Of a stretch of DNA of 64,000 bases, positions 54,722 to 63,923 are shown in pieces. The DNA comes from an uncultured Ferrimonas sp. (GTDB lineage: Bacteria > Pseudomonadota > Gammaproteobacteria > Enterobacterales > Shewanellaceae): contig NZ_CANLCI010000012.1 in assembly GCF_947489035.1 (NCBI RefSeq), positions 50,337 through 114,336 of the forward strand. Reading direction: 5' to 3'. Both the position numbers and the translations under genes were made by a program. Every line of letters begins with the position of its first letter. Within the stretch, counting starts at the first letter, position 1. Below the pieces are notes generated by a model, which was not told where the DNA came from, ran no database searches, and saw only the letters and a list, made by a program, of their open reading frames with translations.

Positions 54722-55451
54722 ACTGCTTCTGGTTTTGCTGTTGGCGCACGTAATGGCAGACTTCCTGCTGCAACCGGACGATTGGGTTCGTTGTCGCCAA
54801 CAACGTCATTGGCGCTCCCCTGCGCTGTACAAACACAGTGCCTTGCATGGGAGCTTAACGGTTATCGCCCTGATCCCATTCGTGCCTTGGCCGTGGGCTT
54901 TATTGGCTGGGCTGGCCTTAATGTTTGGTCATGGCTTGATCGATTGGGCCAAAAGCTACAGCCAGCCCGGATTAACCAGTTTGCTGTGGGATCAGGCGGC
55001 GCATCTGGCCACCATCGCCTTGGCGTGGTTGTGGCTCAGCGAATGGCCGTTGCAACGGCTTGGTATGTGGATGAGCAAGTACGGCGATAACGCCCTGTTG
55101 CTGTTGTTGGCTTATGCGCTTTGCACCAAACCCGCTTCGGTGCTGATCAGCACCTTGCTGCAGCGTTGGCCAATTGCAGGCAATCGTAATCAGCAAAGCA
55201 GTTTAATTGCCGCCGGAGCCACCATTGGCTACCTAGAGCGCGGTTTAATCTTAACCTTTGTCTTGCTTGACCAATTTGCGGGTGTGGGATTTTTATTGGC
55301 GGCAAAAAGCGTGTTTCGGTTTGGGGATCTCTCTAAAAGCAACGATCGCACCCTAACGGAATATGTCATGCTTGGCAGCTTATCCAGCGTGGCCTTTGCC
55401 ATGGCGGTGGGGATCACCTGCACCGCCTTAATGGCTCAGCTTAACGGTTAA
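54714..55451 (+). CDS. DUF3307 polytopic membrane protein
   Basis: A 245-residue inner-membrane protein with about seven hydrophobic segments. The ATG at 54714 lies inside the end of satD (8-bp overlap, AAGGATG context), so translation is coupled. Four His/Asp pairs with i,i+4 spacing sit in or at the edges of successive segments: His12/Asp16, His41/His45, His73/Asp77 and Asp93/His97. Later Glu175-Arg176 and FRFGDLSKSNDR follow. The pairs suggest an intramembrane metal site and a hydrolase- or transferase-like activity. This is inference; DUF3307 has no assigned function that I know of. Confidence 0.85.
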   Translation: MIELLLVLLLAHVMADFLLQPDDWVRCRQQRHWRSPALYKHSALHGSLTVIALIPFVPWPWALLAGLALMFGHGLIDWAKSYSQPGLTSLLWDQAAHLATIALAWLWLSEWPLQRLGMWMSKYGDNALLLLLAYALCTKPASVLISTLLQRWPIAGNRNQQSSLIAAGATIGYLERGLILTFVLLDQFAGVGFLLAAKSVFRFGDLSKSNDRTLTEYVMLGSLSSVAFAMAVGITCTALMAQLNG

Positions 55452-55461
55452 TCTGGATTGG

Positions 55462-56319
55462 TTAGAATGGCTCGATTCGCACCATCACTCGGCGGTTGCG
55501 CTGGCGCTGCTGTTCACTGGCGTTGCCAGCAACGTGGCGTTTTTCCCCATGGGCCTGCGAGGTGATCCGCTGTTCAGGGATCCCTTTTTCAATCAGCCGG
55601 TCTTTCAATTTCTGCGCTTGCTTACGGGTTAACGCGGTATTGGTTTCTTCGGTACCGTAGGCATCAGTATAAACATCCAACAGCACCACCTCTGAGCTGG
55701 GATCCAAGCTTAAAAAGGTGATTACCCGTTCTAACTGCTTCACCGATTCCCGTGTTAATTCACCGTACTTATCGTGGTGCAGCACCGTAAACGAAATATC
55801 ATCAAAACCATAAGGCAGTAAGCGATCTAAACACTGCACAAATTGCTGGTAGCTGGGGCTGAAGTTCACGGCGGATAAGCCAACCGCAACGGTTTGCTTA
55901 TCCTGCCAGTCTTGGTAATAAAACGTCGGTTGCATGCCTCGTTCCAATTCATTCAGCATCAACCAAGAATCTTGTTTTCCCAACTCACCATCAAACTGAC
56001 GATAGAAAGTCAGATCGGTGATCGGCTGCGCGGGTTTGCCCGGTCGCCATGCCGGTGGCACCGATTGCAACTTGGCCGAGGTTTTCGAGTCTGGTTTCCG
56101 CAGCATATCTAAGGTGAACTGCATATTCAGTTGCTTAGAGGCGCGACTGACAAATTGTGCACTGCCATAACGTGGGATCTGATGGCTCAGCACACATTGC
56201 AATGGGCTGGATTGACTTAAATTCCAGCTGGAATCTTCTAGCCCAGCTTGGTAGTGGCGGATCCCCGCTACGCTATTACTCGCTACCATCATCAGTAGCA
56301 GCGCCACCCATCTGTTCAT
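55462..56319 (-). CDS. motY: Sodium-driven flagellar motor T-ring protein MotY
   Basis: A 285-residue periplasmic protein of the T ring that anchors PomAB stators in Na+-type flagellar motors. The ATG at 56319 has GAGG 6 bp upstream and opens a signal peptide (MNRWVALLLMMVASNSVAG). The N-terminal domain (about residues 25-150) includes the paired cysteines of the family (SPLQCVLSH, QFVQCLDRL). The C-terminal OmpA-like peptidoglycan-binding domain (165-285) contains VVLLDVYTDAYGTEETN, LTRKQAQKLKDRL and RNRRVMVRI. It is convergent with the DUF3307 gene at a 10-bp gap and divergent to rnt. Confidence 0.9.
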   Translation of the reverse strand: MNRWVALLLMMVASNSVAGIRHYQAGLEDSSWNLSQSSPLQCVLSHQIPRYGSAQFVSRASKQLNMQFTLDMLRKPDSKTSAKLQSVPPAWRPGKPAQPITDLTFYRQFDGELGKQDSWLMLNELERGMQPTFYYQDWQDKQTVAVGLSAVNFSPSYQQFVQCLDRLLPYGFDDISFTVLHHDKYGELTRESVKQLERVITFLSLDPSSEVVLLDVYTDAYGTEETNTALTRKQAQKLKDRLIEKGIPEQRITSQAHGEKRHVAGNASEQQRQRNRRVMVRIEPF

Positions 56320-56442
56320 TGCAAACCTCAACCTCTTACTCGTGCCCTAGTTATCGGCGCCAACACCAAGAGCTTTAGGGCGTTTGCTCAGGGCGATCGG
56401 TATGTAATAATGGCGCGCTAATCATAAGGCTTATTGAATTGC

Positions 56443-57102
56443 ATGAGCAACACTGAAGACAACCTGTTATCCCAACGATTCCGCGGCTACTACCCCGTGG
56501 TTATCGACGTTGAAACTGCCGGTTTTAACGCCCAAACCGATGCGCTGCTGGAAATTGCCGCAGTCACGTTAAAGATGGACAGCAACGGCTGGTTGCAGAT
56601 CGATCAAACCTTCCATTACCACGTTGAACCGTTTGAAGGCGCAAACCTTGAACCGGCAGCGCTGGAATTTAACGGCATCACCGAACCATTTTCTGCCTTA
56701 CGGGGCGCGGTATCGGAAAAAGAAGCGTTAACTGAGATCTTTAAAGGGGTGCGTAAGGGCCAAAAAGAAGCCGGTTGTAACCGCTCGATTATCGTTGCCC
56801 ACAACGCGACCTTTGATCAGAACTTTGTGAATGCCGCCGCAGAGCGCAATAAAATGAAGCGGGTACCGTTTCACCCTTTTGCCAGCTTTGACACCGCCAC
56901 CTTAGCTGGCCTTGCTTTAGGGCAAACGGTTTTAGCCAAAGCGTGCCGCGCGGCCCACATCCCCTTTGACAATAAAGAAGCGCACAGCGCGCTGTACGAC
57001 ACTCTGCGTACTGCCGAGTTGTTCTGCTTTATCGTTAACCGCTGGAAACAGCTTGGCGGCTGGCCATTAGTGGCAGAGCAAGCTGAAGATCCAAGCGCGT
57101 AA
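56443..57102 (+). CDS. rnt: Ribonuclease T
   Basis: A 219-residue DEDD exoribonuclease that trims 3' ends of tRNA and 5S/23S rRNA. Active-site residues: VIDVETAGF (Asp and Glu of ExoI) near residue 22, HNATFDQNF (ExoII Asp), and [10 protein letters not shown] (ExoIII His and Asp). The ATG at 56443 is the conventional start; a TTG at 56434 with AAGG 4 bp upstream is possible. The motY-rnt divergent neighbourhood also occurs in Shewanella and Vibrio. It ends at a clear terminator. Confidence 0.95.
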   Translation: MSNTEDNLLSQRFRGYYPVVIDVETAGFNAQTDALLEIAAVTLKMDSNGWLQIDQTFHYHVEPFEGANLEPAALEFNGITEPFSALRGAVSEKEALTEIFKGVRKGQKEAGCNRSIIVAHNATFDQNFVNAAAERNKMKRVPFHPFASFDTATLAGLALGQTVLAKACRAAHIPFDNKEAHSALYDTLRTAELFCFIVNRWKQLGGWPLVAEQAEDPSA

Positions 57103-57123
57103 CTGCCGCAACGGTTCAACAAC

Positions 57124-57150
57124 AACGGCGCCTTAAGGCGCCGTTTTTAT
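57124..57150 (+). terminator. Terminator of rnt
   Basis: AACGGCGCC pairs with GGCGCCGTT around TTAA, followed by TTTT. Confidence 0.88.
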
Positions 57151-57172
57151 ACCGGTTACTGCAGTAAAACAG

Positions 57173-57206
57173 AAACGGGGCGGCCAGATAACTGGCCGCC
57201 CCGTTT
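57173..57206 (-). terminator. Terminator of the peroxiredoxin gene
   Basis: A 15-bp stem (AAACGGGGCGGCCAG at 57173-57187 and its complement at 57192-57206) with an ATAA loop. On the minus strand it continues into TTTCTGTTTT. Confidence 0.88.
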
Positions 57207-57234
57207 GACGATTACCTCATTAAGCCCGAAGGGC

Positions 57235-57840
57235 TTATAGGTCGTCGGTGTTTTGAGACAGGAAGCGAGCAACGCCGTCTGGAGACGCGTCCATGCCCTT
57301 CTTACCTTGTTCCCACTGAGCTGGGCACACTTCGCCGTTCTCTTCGTGGAACTGCAGTGCGTCAACCATACGCAGCATTTCGTCGATGTTACGACCCAGT
57401 GGCAGATCGTTCACTACCTGGTGACGTACCAGACCGTCTTTGTCTACCAAGAAAGAACCACGGAAAGCCACGCCAGCTTCTGGGTGTTCTACGTCGTAGG
57501 CTTTACAGATTTCATGCTTAACGTCAGCAATCAGTGGGTACTTAACTGGACCGATGCCGCCATCTTCAATGGCAGTGTTACGCCATGCGTTGTGGCTGAA
57601 CTGAGAATCGATAGAAACACCGATTACTTCAACGCCGCGCTTCTGGAACTCTTCAAAACGCTTGTCGAAAGCGATCAGCTCTGAAGGACATACAAAGGTG
57701 AAATCCAGTGGGTAGAAAAAGATAACCGCTGGCTTACCTTTAATGGCAGATGCCAAGTTGAAGTCTTCAACGATTTCGCCGTTGCCCAGTACTGCTGCTG
57801 CAGTGAAGTCCGGTGCCTGACGGCCTACTAATACGCTCAT
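57235..57840 (-). CDS. Typical 2-Cys peroxiredoxin (AhpC/TSA family)
   Basis: A 201-residue thiol peroxidase that reduces H2O2 and organic or peroxynitrite substrates. The peroxidatic Cys51 lies in DFTFVCPSE and the resolving Cys172 in GEVCPAQWEQ. The GGIG motif of hyperoxidation-sensitive enzymes is present, but the C-terminal YF motif is absent, so it is probably a robust type. It is monocistronic. Reductant is probably thioredoxin, since no ahpF is nearby. Confidence 0.94.
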   Translation of the reverse strand: MSVLVGRQAPDFTAAAVLGNGEIVEDFNLASAIKGKPAVIFFYPLDFTFVCPSELIAFDKRFEEFQKRGVEVIGVSIDSQFSHNAWRNTAIEDGGIGPVKYPLIADVKHEICKAYDVEHPEAGVAFRGSFLVDKDGLVRHQVVNDLPLGRNIDEMLRMVDALQFHEENGEVCPAQWEQGKKGMDASPDGVARFLSQNTDDL

Positions 57841-58134
57841 GTTCCATCTCCAATAGTATGGTTAGATATTCCGTAATGGCTAACCGTTTCGTTAACCTAT
57901 GCGTGCATTATAAATCGAGTTTTCACTCATACAACCGTTAAAAGCGTCGGCTTTTCCGATTGTAGTGTCAGGGTTTTTGAATCGCTGAATAAGCGCACAG
58001 TTTCGGCGCAGATCACTATTTCACGCTGTCCGTGCACCATATTGCAGTTTGCCCTGTGGACACAATGGCTTTTCACCGTAATATGGCTCAGTTCAAAAAC
58101 AAAGCTCACAAAAAGAAACGAGAGAACCAATAAC

Positions 58135-59469
58135 ATGAATGCTGTCATTATCGCCGTTACTCTGATGCTAGGGCTTAGCCTAGTACGAGTTAACGTGGTG
58201 ATCGCCTTGATCATCTCGGCACTGGTAGCCGGCCTATCCGCTGGCATGAGCCTGTCCGATACCATCTCTACCTTCAACAATGGCCTAGGTGGCGGCGCCG
58301 AAGTCGCGCTGGCGTATGCATTGCTGGGGGCCTTTGCGGTTGCCTTGGCGCATACCGGCATTACCGATCTGCTCTCTCGCAACATCATTAACCGTTTAGG
58401 GCTGGCGCCAGAAGCCGGTGCCATCAAACACGTAAAAGTACTGTTGCTGGTGGCCATTATGGCGATGGCGGTTATGTCGCAAAACGTGGTGCCGGTGCAC
58501 ATCGCCTTTATCCCAATTCTGATCCCGCCGCTGCTGCACGTGATGGAATCTCTGCAACTGGATCGTCGTTTGGTGGCCTGTGTTATCACCTTTGGCTTGG
58601 TCACAACCTACATGGCGGTGCCACTGGGTTTTGGCTTGATCTTCCAAGAAGGGCTGTTGCTTTCTAACCTGATCAGCAACGGCTTGGCCGACACCCTCAC
58701 CGTAGGCAGCGTAGCCACCGCGATGATCATTCCGGCACTGGGGATGATTGCAGGCTTGCTGGTGGCGGTACTTTACAGTTACCGCAAGCCGCGCCAATAC
58801 GATGCCGCCAAAACGGCGGCGATGGCACCACAGCATCAAGGCCCGCTGAATACCCGCCGCTTGGTTGTTGCAGTCGCCGCGATTGCCATGGCACTAGCCG
58901 TGCAGTTGCTCACCGGTTCAATGATTTTCGGTGCCCTTATCGGTTTTGTGGTGTTGTCGTTAGCGGGCATTGATAAAAACGAGATCAGCGCGCAAGACGC
59001 CTTTACCCGCGGCGTGCACATGATGGCCACCATTGGCTTTATTATGATCTCTGCCAAAGGCTTTGCTGATGTGGTTAAGGCCACCGGTGAAGTGCCGCTG
59101 CTGGTGGATTCAATTCAAGCCTATATTGGGGATAACAAGGCCCTTGCCGCCATGCTGATGCTGGTGGTTGGCTTATTTATTACCATGGGGATCGGTTCGT
59201 CGTTCTCAACCATCCCAATCATCGCCACCATCTACGTGCCGCTGGGGCTCAGCTTCGGCTTTTCCGCTATGGCGATCATCGCTCTGGTTGGCACCGCCGC
59301 CGCCCTAGGTGATGCAGGTTCGCCGGCTTCGGATTCCACCTTAGGGCCAACCTCGGGGTTGAATGCCGACGGTCAACACGATCACATCCGTGATTCGGTG
59401 ATCCCCACCTTCTTGCACTTCAACCTGCCCTTGTTGGTGTCTGGTTGGGTCGCCGCAATGGTGCTGTAA
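58135..59469 (+). CDS. Na+/H+ antiporter-family membrane protein
   Basis: A 444-residue carrier with about 11-12 helices, similar to the NhaC-like/HI1107 group of the ion-transporter superfamily. The ATG at 58135 gives the natural N-terminus ([20 protein letters not shown]); an upstream in-frame start at 58042 would add a unlike extension. [18 protein letters not shown] and [20 protein letters not shown] are typical conserved segments. The substrate might be Na+/H+ or an amino or organic acid. It is monocistronic, with a terminator. Confidence 0.82.
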   Translation: MNAVIIAVTLMLGLSLVRVNVVIALIISALVAGLSAGMSLSDTISTFNNGLGGGAEVALAYALLGAFAVALAHTGITDLLSRNIINRLGLAPEAGAIKHVKVLLLVAIMAMAVMSQNVVPVHIAFIPILIPPLLHVMESLQLDRRLVACVITFGLVTTYMAVPLGFGLIFQEGLLLSNLISNGLADTLTVGSVATAMIIPALGMIAGLLVAVLYSYRKPRQYDAAKTAAMAPQHQGPLNTRRLVVAVAAIAMALAVQLLTGSMIFGALIGFVVLSLAGIDKNEISAQDAFTRGVHMMATIGFIMISAKGFADVVKATGEVPLLVDSIQAYIGDNKALAAMLMLVVGLFITMGIGSSFSTIPIIATIYVPLGLSFGFSAMAIIALVGTAAALGDAGSPASDSTLGPTSGLNADGQHDHIRDSVIPTFLHFNLPLLVSGWVAAMVL

Positions 59470-59498
59470 CCTTCACCATAAATTGATAGCAAACAGAG

Positions 59499-59530
59499 AC
59501 CCCAGCCAGCGCTGGGGTTTCTTGTTTTTC
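59499..59530 (+). terminator. Terminator after the antiporter gene
   Basis: ACCCCAGC (59499-59506) pairs with GCTGGGGT (59511-59518), followed by TTCTTGTTTTT. Confidence 0.8.
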
Positions 59531-59628
59531 GTGCAACGATGTTTAGCACCACACAGCCCCCACAGTAGTTGCCGCTGTCGCCGCAATTGCAGGTACAATA
59601 ACGTCACCTTTCGCAGATTACTTCGCTC

Positions 59629-61365
59629 ATGGCCTACACCCTTCGCCCCTACCAACAAGACGCCGTGACCGCGGTATTAGCCCATTTTCGCCAGTACCGT
59701 GCCCCCGCCGTCGTGGTGTTACCCACTGGCGCCGGTAAAAGTTTGGTGATCGCTGAATTGGCGCGCTTGGCACGGGGGCGCGTGTTGGTGCTTACCCATG
59801 TGCAAGAGTTGGTGGCGCAAAACCAAGAAAAGTTTGCCGCCTTTGGCGAGCACAGCACCATTTATTCCGCAGGGTTAGGCCAAAAGGATACCAGCGCCAA
59901 AGTGGTGTTTGCCTCGGTGCAATCGCTGGCAATGGTTGCCGAGCAGATCGACGAAGCGTACTCCATTGTGATCATTGACGAGTGCCATCGCATCAGCCTA
60001 ACCGACGACAGCCAATACCAAACCCTGTTAGCGCGATTAGGCCAGCTGAACCCACGTTTGTGTGTGCTAGGGCTGACGGCCACCCCCTATCGGCTCGACA
60101 GTGGCTGGATCTACCAACAGCACCATAACGGCACCGTACGCAGCACCGAAGCCAAGCCCTTTCGCGATTGTGTGTTTGAACTGCCCATTAGCCACTTGAT
60201 CAAGCAAGGCTTCTTAACCCCACCCACCATGGTGGATGGCGCCGTCGCCAGCTGGCTGCTGCCTAATGCAGAAGGACAACTGCCGGAAGTAAACCCAGAA
60301 CTGCGTGGCCGGGCCACCACGTTAATCTGCCAACAGATCGTTGAAGAAGCTCGCCAGCGGCAAGGAGTGATTATCTTTGCCGCAACCGTTCGCCACGGCG
60401 AAGAGATCCTCGCGAACCTGCCCGCCACCGAAGCGGCCCTGCTGACGGCGAATACGAAAAAAGCAGCCCGAGCGGCGTTGATTGCCCAGTTCAAAGACAA
60501 GAAGCTGAAATACTTAGTAAATGTTGCGGTGTTAACCACCGGATTTGATGCCCCCCATGTGGATCTGATCGCGTTACTGCGGCGAACCGATTCCGCCGCG
60601 CTATTTCAGCAGATGGTGGGTCGTGGATTGCGCTTGGCCGACAACAAAAAAGATTGCTTGGTGCTGGATTACGCCGGTAACGGCTATTCCATCTATTCGC
60701 CGGAGATCGGCGAGCCGCGCCCCCACAGTGATACCGTGGCGGTGGAAGTCCCCTGCCCTAAATGTGGCCATAACAACGCCTTTTGGGGCCGTAAAGACGA
60801 GTTTGATCTGGTGATTGAACACTTTGGCCGGCGTTGCCAAGGCTCCGCGCCCAGCGAAGGTAAGCCGGTTCAATGTGACTACCGTTTCCGCTACAAAGAG
60901 TGCCCCGACTGTTTAGCGGAAAACGACATCGCCGCTCGATTTTGTCACCACTGCGATAAACAGCTGGTGGATCCGGACAAGCGCCTGCAAGAAGTCTTAA
61001 AGCTAAAGGACTATAAAGTGATCCGTTGCAGCGGCCTAAACCTCAGCCAAAGCAGCGGTAAAGATGGTAAAAGTCGATTAAAAGTGACCTGGTACGATGA
61101 AGATGGCGATGAACTTAATCGAACTTTTGCTTTTGACTCACCGGGACAAAAAGGGCATTTTTACCACCAGTTTATTCGGCAACACTTGAAGAATCCGGGC
61201 CAACCATTACGGCTCAACAGCATTGACCAAGTGATCCAGAATCAGCACCTTTTTCGCCACCCCGATTTTGTTATCGCGCGGCTGGAGAAGAAACGCTTCT
61301 GGAAAGTGATCGAAACCCTATTTGATTACACCGGTCGCTACCGTACAGCCGATAGCGCTGGTTAA
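59629..61365 (+). CDS. radD: SF2 helicase-like DNA repair protein RadD
   Basis: A 578-residue protein (E. coli RadD/YejH 586) that acts in double-strand break repair with RecA and SSB. The start matches RadD (MAYTLRPYQQDAV). Motif I PTGAGKS is at residues 32-38, motif II DECH at 117-120, motif III GLTATPYRL near 150, and motif VI QMVGRGLRLA near 330. A C-terminal zinc-binding region has CPKCGHNNAFWG and CPDCLAENDIAARFCHHC. It is followed 59 bp later by grxA. Confidence 0.94.
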   Translation: MAYTLRPYQQDAVTAVLAHFRQYRAPAVVVLPTGAGKSLVIAELARLARGRVLVLTHVQELVAQNQEKFAAFGEHSTIYSAGLGQKDTSAKVVFASVQSLAMVAEQIDEAYSIVIIDECHRISLTDDSQYQTLLARLGQLNPRLCVLGLTATPYRLDSGWIYQQHHNGTVRSTEAKPFRDCVFELPISHLIKQGFLTPPTMVDGAVASWLLPNAEGQLPEVNPELRGRATTLICQQIVEEARQRQGVIIFAATVRHGEEILANLPATEAALLTANTKKAARAALIAQFKDKKLKYLVNVAVLTTGFDAPHVDLIALLRRTDSAALFQQMVGRGLRLADNKKDCLVLDYAGNGYSIYSPEIGEPRPHSDTVAVEVPCPKCGHNNAFWGRKDEFDLVIEHFGRRCQGSAPSEGKPVQCDYRFRYKECPDCLAENDIAARFCHHCDKQLVDPDKRLQEVLKLKDYKVIRCSGLNLSQSSGKDGKSRLKVTWYDEDGDELNRTFAFDSPGQKGHFYHQFIRQHLKNPGQPLRLNSIDQVIQNQHLFRHPDFVIARLEKKRFWKVIETLFDYTGRYRTADSAG

Positions 61366-61424
61366 GCCCCGTTTTGCCACACTATTTTGTGTTATAACGA
61401 GGCAAACCTTACGAAGGAGCACAC

Positions 61425-61688
61425 ATGTTTGTTGTAATTTTTGGCCGCCCTGGCTGCCCTTACTGCGTACGCGCCAAAGAGATCGCCGCCACCTTAGAAG
61501 AGCAGCGTGATGATTTTAAATTCCGCTACGTAGACATGCACGCGGAAGGCGTCACCAAAGAAGAGCTGGAAAAAACCGTAGGTAAGCCAGTGCACACCGT
61601 GCCGCAGATCTTTGTTGATCAAGACCACATCGGTGGCTGTGATGAGTTTGTGGCCTACGCCAAAGCTAACTTAGGCTTGTACGCTTAA
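61425..61688 (+). CDS. grxA: Glutaredoxin 1
   Basis: An 87-residue dithiol glutaredoxin (E. coli GrxA 85) that reduces ribonucleotide reductase and mixed disulfides with glutathione. The active site CPYC is at residues 11-14, the glutathione-binding TVPQIF near 59, and GGCDEF near 70. GAAGGAG precedes the ATG. A TATAAC element at 61393-61398 may be its own -10 box. It ends at a terminator. Confidence 0.95.
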   Translation: MFVVIFGRPGCPYCVRAKEIAATLEEQRDDFKFRYVDMHAEGVTKEELEKTVGKPVHTVPQIFVDQDHIGGCDEFVAYAKANLGLYA

Positions 61689-61705
61689 ACTCTCCTGTCT
61701 GCACT

Positions 61706-61730
61706 AAGCGGCTTAATCGCCGCTTTTTTA
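61706..61730 (+). terminator. Terminator of grxA
   Basis: AAGCGGC (61706-61712) pairs with GCCGCTT (61719-61725) and runs into TTTTT. Confidence 0.85.
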
Positions 61731-61745
61731 ATGCCGATAACACAA

Positions 61746-61775
61746 CAAAGCCAGAGCAGATGCTCTGGCTTTTTA
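61746..61775. terminator. Second terminator between grxA and the porin gene
   Basis: AAGCCAGAGC (61748-61757) pairs with GCTCTGGCTT (61762-61771). It is nearer the porin stop and probably serves the minus strand, with a better T tract on the plus strand. Confidence 0.75.
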
Positions 61776-61801
61776 CGTCAGCAGACTAATTAAAGCGCGT
61801 A

Positions 61802-62983
61802 TTAGAACGCGTACTTAAAGGTCGCTTGGAACCGATCCATGTCGCCATCGGCACCGCTGGTCAATTCATTGCTGGCGTGTAAGTATTCCACCCCAACAGT
61901 AACCGGCTTGATTGGCGAGTACAGCAAGTTAGCGATGTAGCTCATCGAGCTTTCGTTCATCGCCGCAACCGGCTTGGTGTCGTAATCCGCTTCCAACATC
62001 GATACCACAAAGTTAGAACGCAGCTTATCGCTCCACCAGTGCTGGTAAGTGGCGAAGCCAGACACAATGCCGATGGTTTCCATCTTAGCGTTGTCCGTTA
62101 ATACTGCGTCCACGATGTAGTTCAGTGCCATGTAACGGCCAACACCGTCACCGTAGTTGACCATAAACTTGAATTTGTCTTTGCCCACGGTTGGCACGAT
62201 ACCGGATACCGATACGCCGTAAGCGGTTTCAGTTTCATCCACTTTCAGGCCATCACGAGCACGTGTTTCCTCGAAACTCAGTTGACGCAAAATTGCAGCG
62301 GCAGAGATCTTGGCATCACCGGCGTTAAAGTTGTAACGCGCCACCACATCAGGAATGTAAGAACTCGCAGGCTTCAAACGATCTTGTTTCGGTTGACCAT
62401 CAGCGTTGAGATAAACATCGCGAACCACGGTTTGCGGGTTCTCAATCGATAACTGTAAACCACCGTTGCTGTAACGCACCTGCGCTTGACGCATAAACAC
62501 TGTGCCTTCACCGGCACCGGTAAAGTCTAATGCTTCCGGCAACGCGCCAGGATTTTGGAACGTTGACCAAGTTTGACCCATCATCCATTTGTCGTAAGAG
62601 ACAAAGGCATGGCGTAAACGAGGAGAGTAGCTGTTAGAGATCCGTTCATCGCCATCGCTGTGAGTTAAGAAATCCACTTCGAAGAATGACTTCAGCTTAT
62701 GGCCATTGATATCGGACTTACTGGAAAGGTTAAAGCGGGACTCGCGGGCACTGATGTCGGTAACCAGACCGTCGCGATTTTTGTCGCCACCTAAGAGCGT
62801 GCCTGGTACGTAAAAGTCGCGGCCGACGTTATTGTCTGCCGGTGCGCCTTCACTGTAATCAGAAACAATCACATCGGTTTTAACATAGCCACCAAATTTA
62901 AATTCAGTCGCTGCTTGAGAAAACGGTACAGCCGCCAAGACTGCTACGGCAACTGCCGCACGAGAAAATGCTGTTGCGTTCAT
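61802..62983 (-). CDS. DcaP-like outer-membrane porin
   Basis: A 393-residue beta-barrel protein with a signal peptide (cleavage after FSQAA). I chose the ATG at 62983, which has GGAG 8 bp upstream. It shows DcaP-family features: FKFGGYVKTDVIVSDYSEG after the signal, ARESRFNLSSKSDING, MMGQTWSTFQNPGALPE and a terminal aromatic (FKYAF) for the BAM complex. DcaP homologues are trimeric channels that pass organic acids such as dicarboxylates and phthalate-type anions. The substrate here is not known. A 378-bp upstream region may carry regulation. Confidence 0.87.
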   Translation of the reverse strand: MNATAFSRAAVAVAVLAAVPFSQAATEFKFGGYVKTDVIVSDYSEGAPADNNVGRDFYVPGTLLGGDKNRDGLVTDISARESRFNLSSKSDINGHKLKSFFEVDFLTHSDGDERISNSYSPRLRHAFVSYDKWMMGQTWSTFQNPGALPEALDFTGAGEGTVFMRQAQVRYSNGGLQLSIENPQTVVRDVYLNADGQPKQDRLKPASSYIPDVVARYNFNAGDAKISAAAILRQLSFEETRARDGLKVDETETAYGVSVSGIVPTVGKDKFKFMVNYGDGVGRYMALNYIVDAVLTDNAKMETIGIVSGFATYQHWWSDKLRSNFVVSMLEADYDTKPVAAMNESSMSYIANLLYSPIKPVTVGVEYLHASNELTSGADGDMDRFQATFKYAF

Positions 62984-63361
62984 CCAAATATCTCCCTGTC
63001 TGTGATGAAACGCCGTCACTATCCGTCAGCTCAAAACCCCTTTCAACAGCTTTATCATTTCATTAACCTTTATCTTTATCGAACCGTGATCAGCTTCTCA
63101 CTAAATATTTACCCATGCCGACATTTATCGCAACACACGGCAATTTTGAGTCGATTTATCGATTAAACAAAGTTCCGCTCACGCCTTTAAAACCAATGTG
63201 TAACACAGGCGTTACTTTATTTTGGCGTGCGTTTACATCCATTCAGAATTCCGCACTGATAACACCGCAAGATTTGGGTGAAAATTACACATAATGCTTT
63301 CATTTTCAGCATTTACTTAAGCTGCTGCGTAACCGAACCACCCAGATCGGCCACACACGCA
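62984..63361. other. Intergenic region upstream of the porin gene
   Basis: 378 bp, AT-rich, between the porin start and the end of the small gene at 63362. It should hold the porin promoter and the small-gene terminator. I see a TGTGTAACACA dyad at 63197-63207 but no perfect regulator site. An 83-codon frame at 62915-63166 is antisense to the signal region and rejected. Confidence 0.45.
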
Positions 63362-63598
63362 TTAACTGAATAGAAATTTAGCCTGCTGCTTAAATAGCCA
63401 ATCTGCTTCTGCCTTCTCTGCCACTTCGCCGCTATTGGCTTGATGCCACTCAATTACAGCAACGATTGCAGCGATCTTGGTAACCAACGCCTCTAATCCA
63501 TAGAGATCGGTTTCTGCATCACGTTGTTGCCGCAGCACGCCAAGTTGCCGCTGACGATATTGCAACATAGACACGACATTAGTCTTCTCTTTACGCAT
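63362..63598 (-). CDS. Small helical protein under a perfect FNR box
   Basis: A 78-residue soluble, mostly helical protein (MRKEKTNVVSMLQYRQRQ at the start) with charged heptad-like repeats. The ATG at 63598 has GGAGG 5 bp upstream; a longer frame to 63835 would run over the promoter and FNR box and its added residues look unstructured. No family is recognised. A promoter and an abutting FNR site (63617-63659) lie directly upstream, so expression should depend on oxygen. Confidence 0.65.
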   Translation of the reverse strand: MRKEKTNVVSMLQYRQRQLGVLRQQRDAETDLYGLEALVTKIAAIVAVIEWHQANSGEVAEKAEADWLFKQQAKFLFS

Positions 63599-63616
63599 CA
63601 CGACCTCCAGCTTTCC

Positions 63617-63630
63617 TTGATCTAGATCAA
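63617..63630. promoter_or_regulatory. Perfect FNR/EtrA box
   Basis: TTGATCTAGATCAA is an exact TTGAT-N4-ATCAA dyad. It sits directly downstream of the -10 box at 63631-63636 and covers the expected start site, the position of a repressor. Confidence 0.8.
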
Positions 63631-63659
63631 ATTTTAGATGGCATTGGTGGTCACAACAA
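63631..63659 (-). promoter_or_regulatory. Sigma-70 promoter of the small FNR-box gene
   Basis: On the minus strand TTGTTG (63659-63654) and TAAAAT (63636-63631) are exactly 17 bp apart. The leader would be about 25 nt. Confidence 0.6.
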
Positions 63660-63923
63660 GATCCAATCCGCAGTTTATTAAAATAACGAAGTTCAACTGC
63701 AATTGCTGGATATATGAAGAGAAAAGCACCACTGGAACGACCAAGCCGGCTAAAACGTTTCTTTAACGTTAAGTCATCAGTTAAATAATTAATTTGTGCA
63801 GCCATGGAGAAGTAATTTACGTCTAAAAATGGCAATAGCGAAAGGGCCTCAAAACAACTATGAACGTTGTTCCGTTATTTCACCGCTAACTCACCATGAG
63901 AAACAAGCGACTGGAGAAAAGGT
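63660..63923. other. Intergenic region, no gene seen
   Basis: About 265 bp upstream of the FNR-box promoter; with that promoter region the gap between genes exceeds 300 bp. It is AT-rich, with no convincing frame or RNA gene. It ends at the IS3-like terminal repeat. Confidence 0.5.

Noticed and set aside
57253..57684. 143-codon frame opposite the peroxiredoxin gene
   Set aside because: Fully antisense to a highly conserved gene; no start context.
57927..58604. 225-codon frame opposite the antiporter gene
   Set aside because: Antisense to helices of a clear membrane protein; residue content mirrors the codons of the real gene.
63599..63835. N-terminal extension of the small FNR-box gene to 157 residues
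   Set aside because: It would read through the promoter and FNR box, while an ATG with a good GGAGG site exists at 63598.
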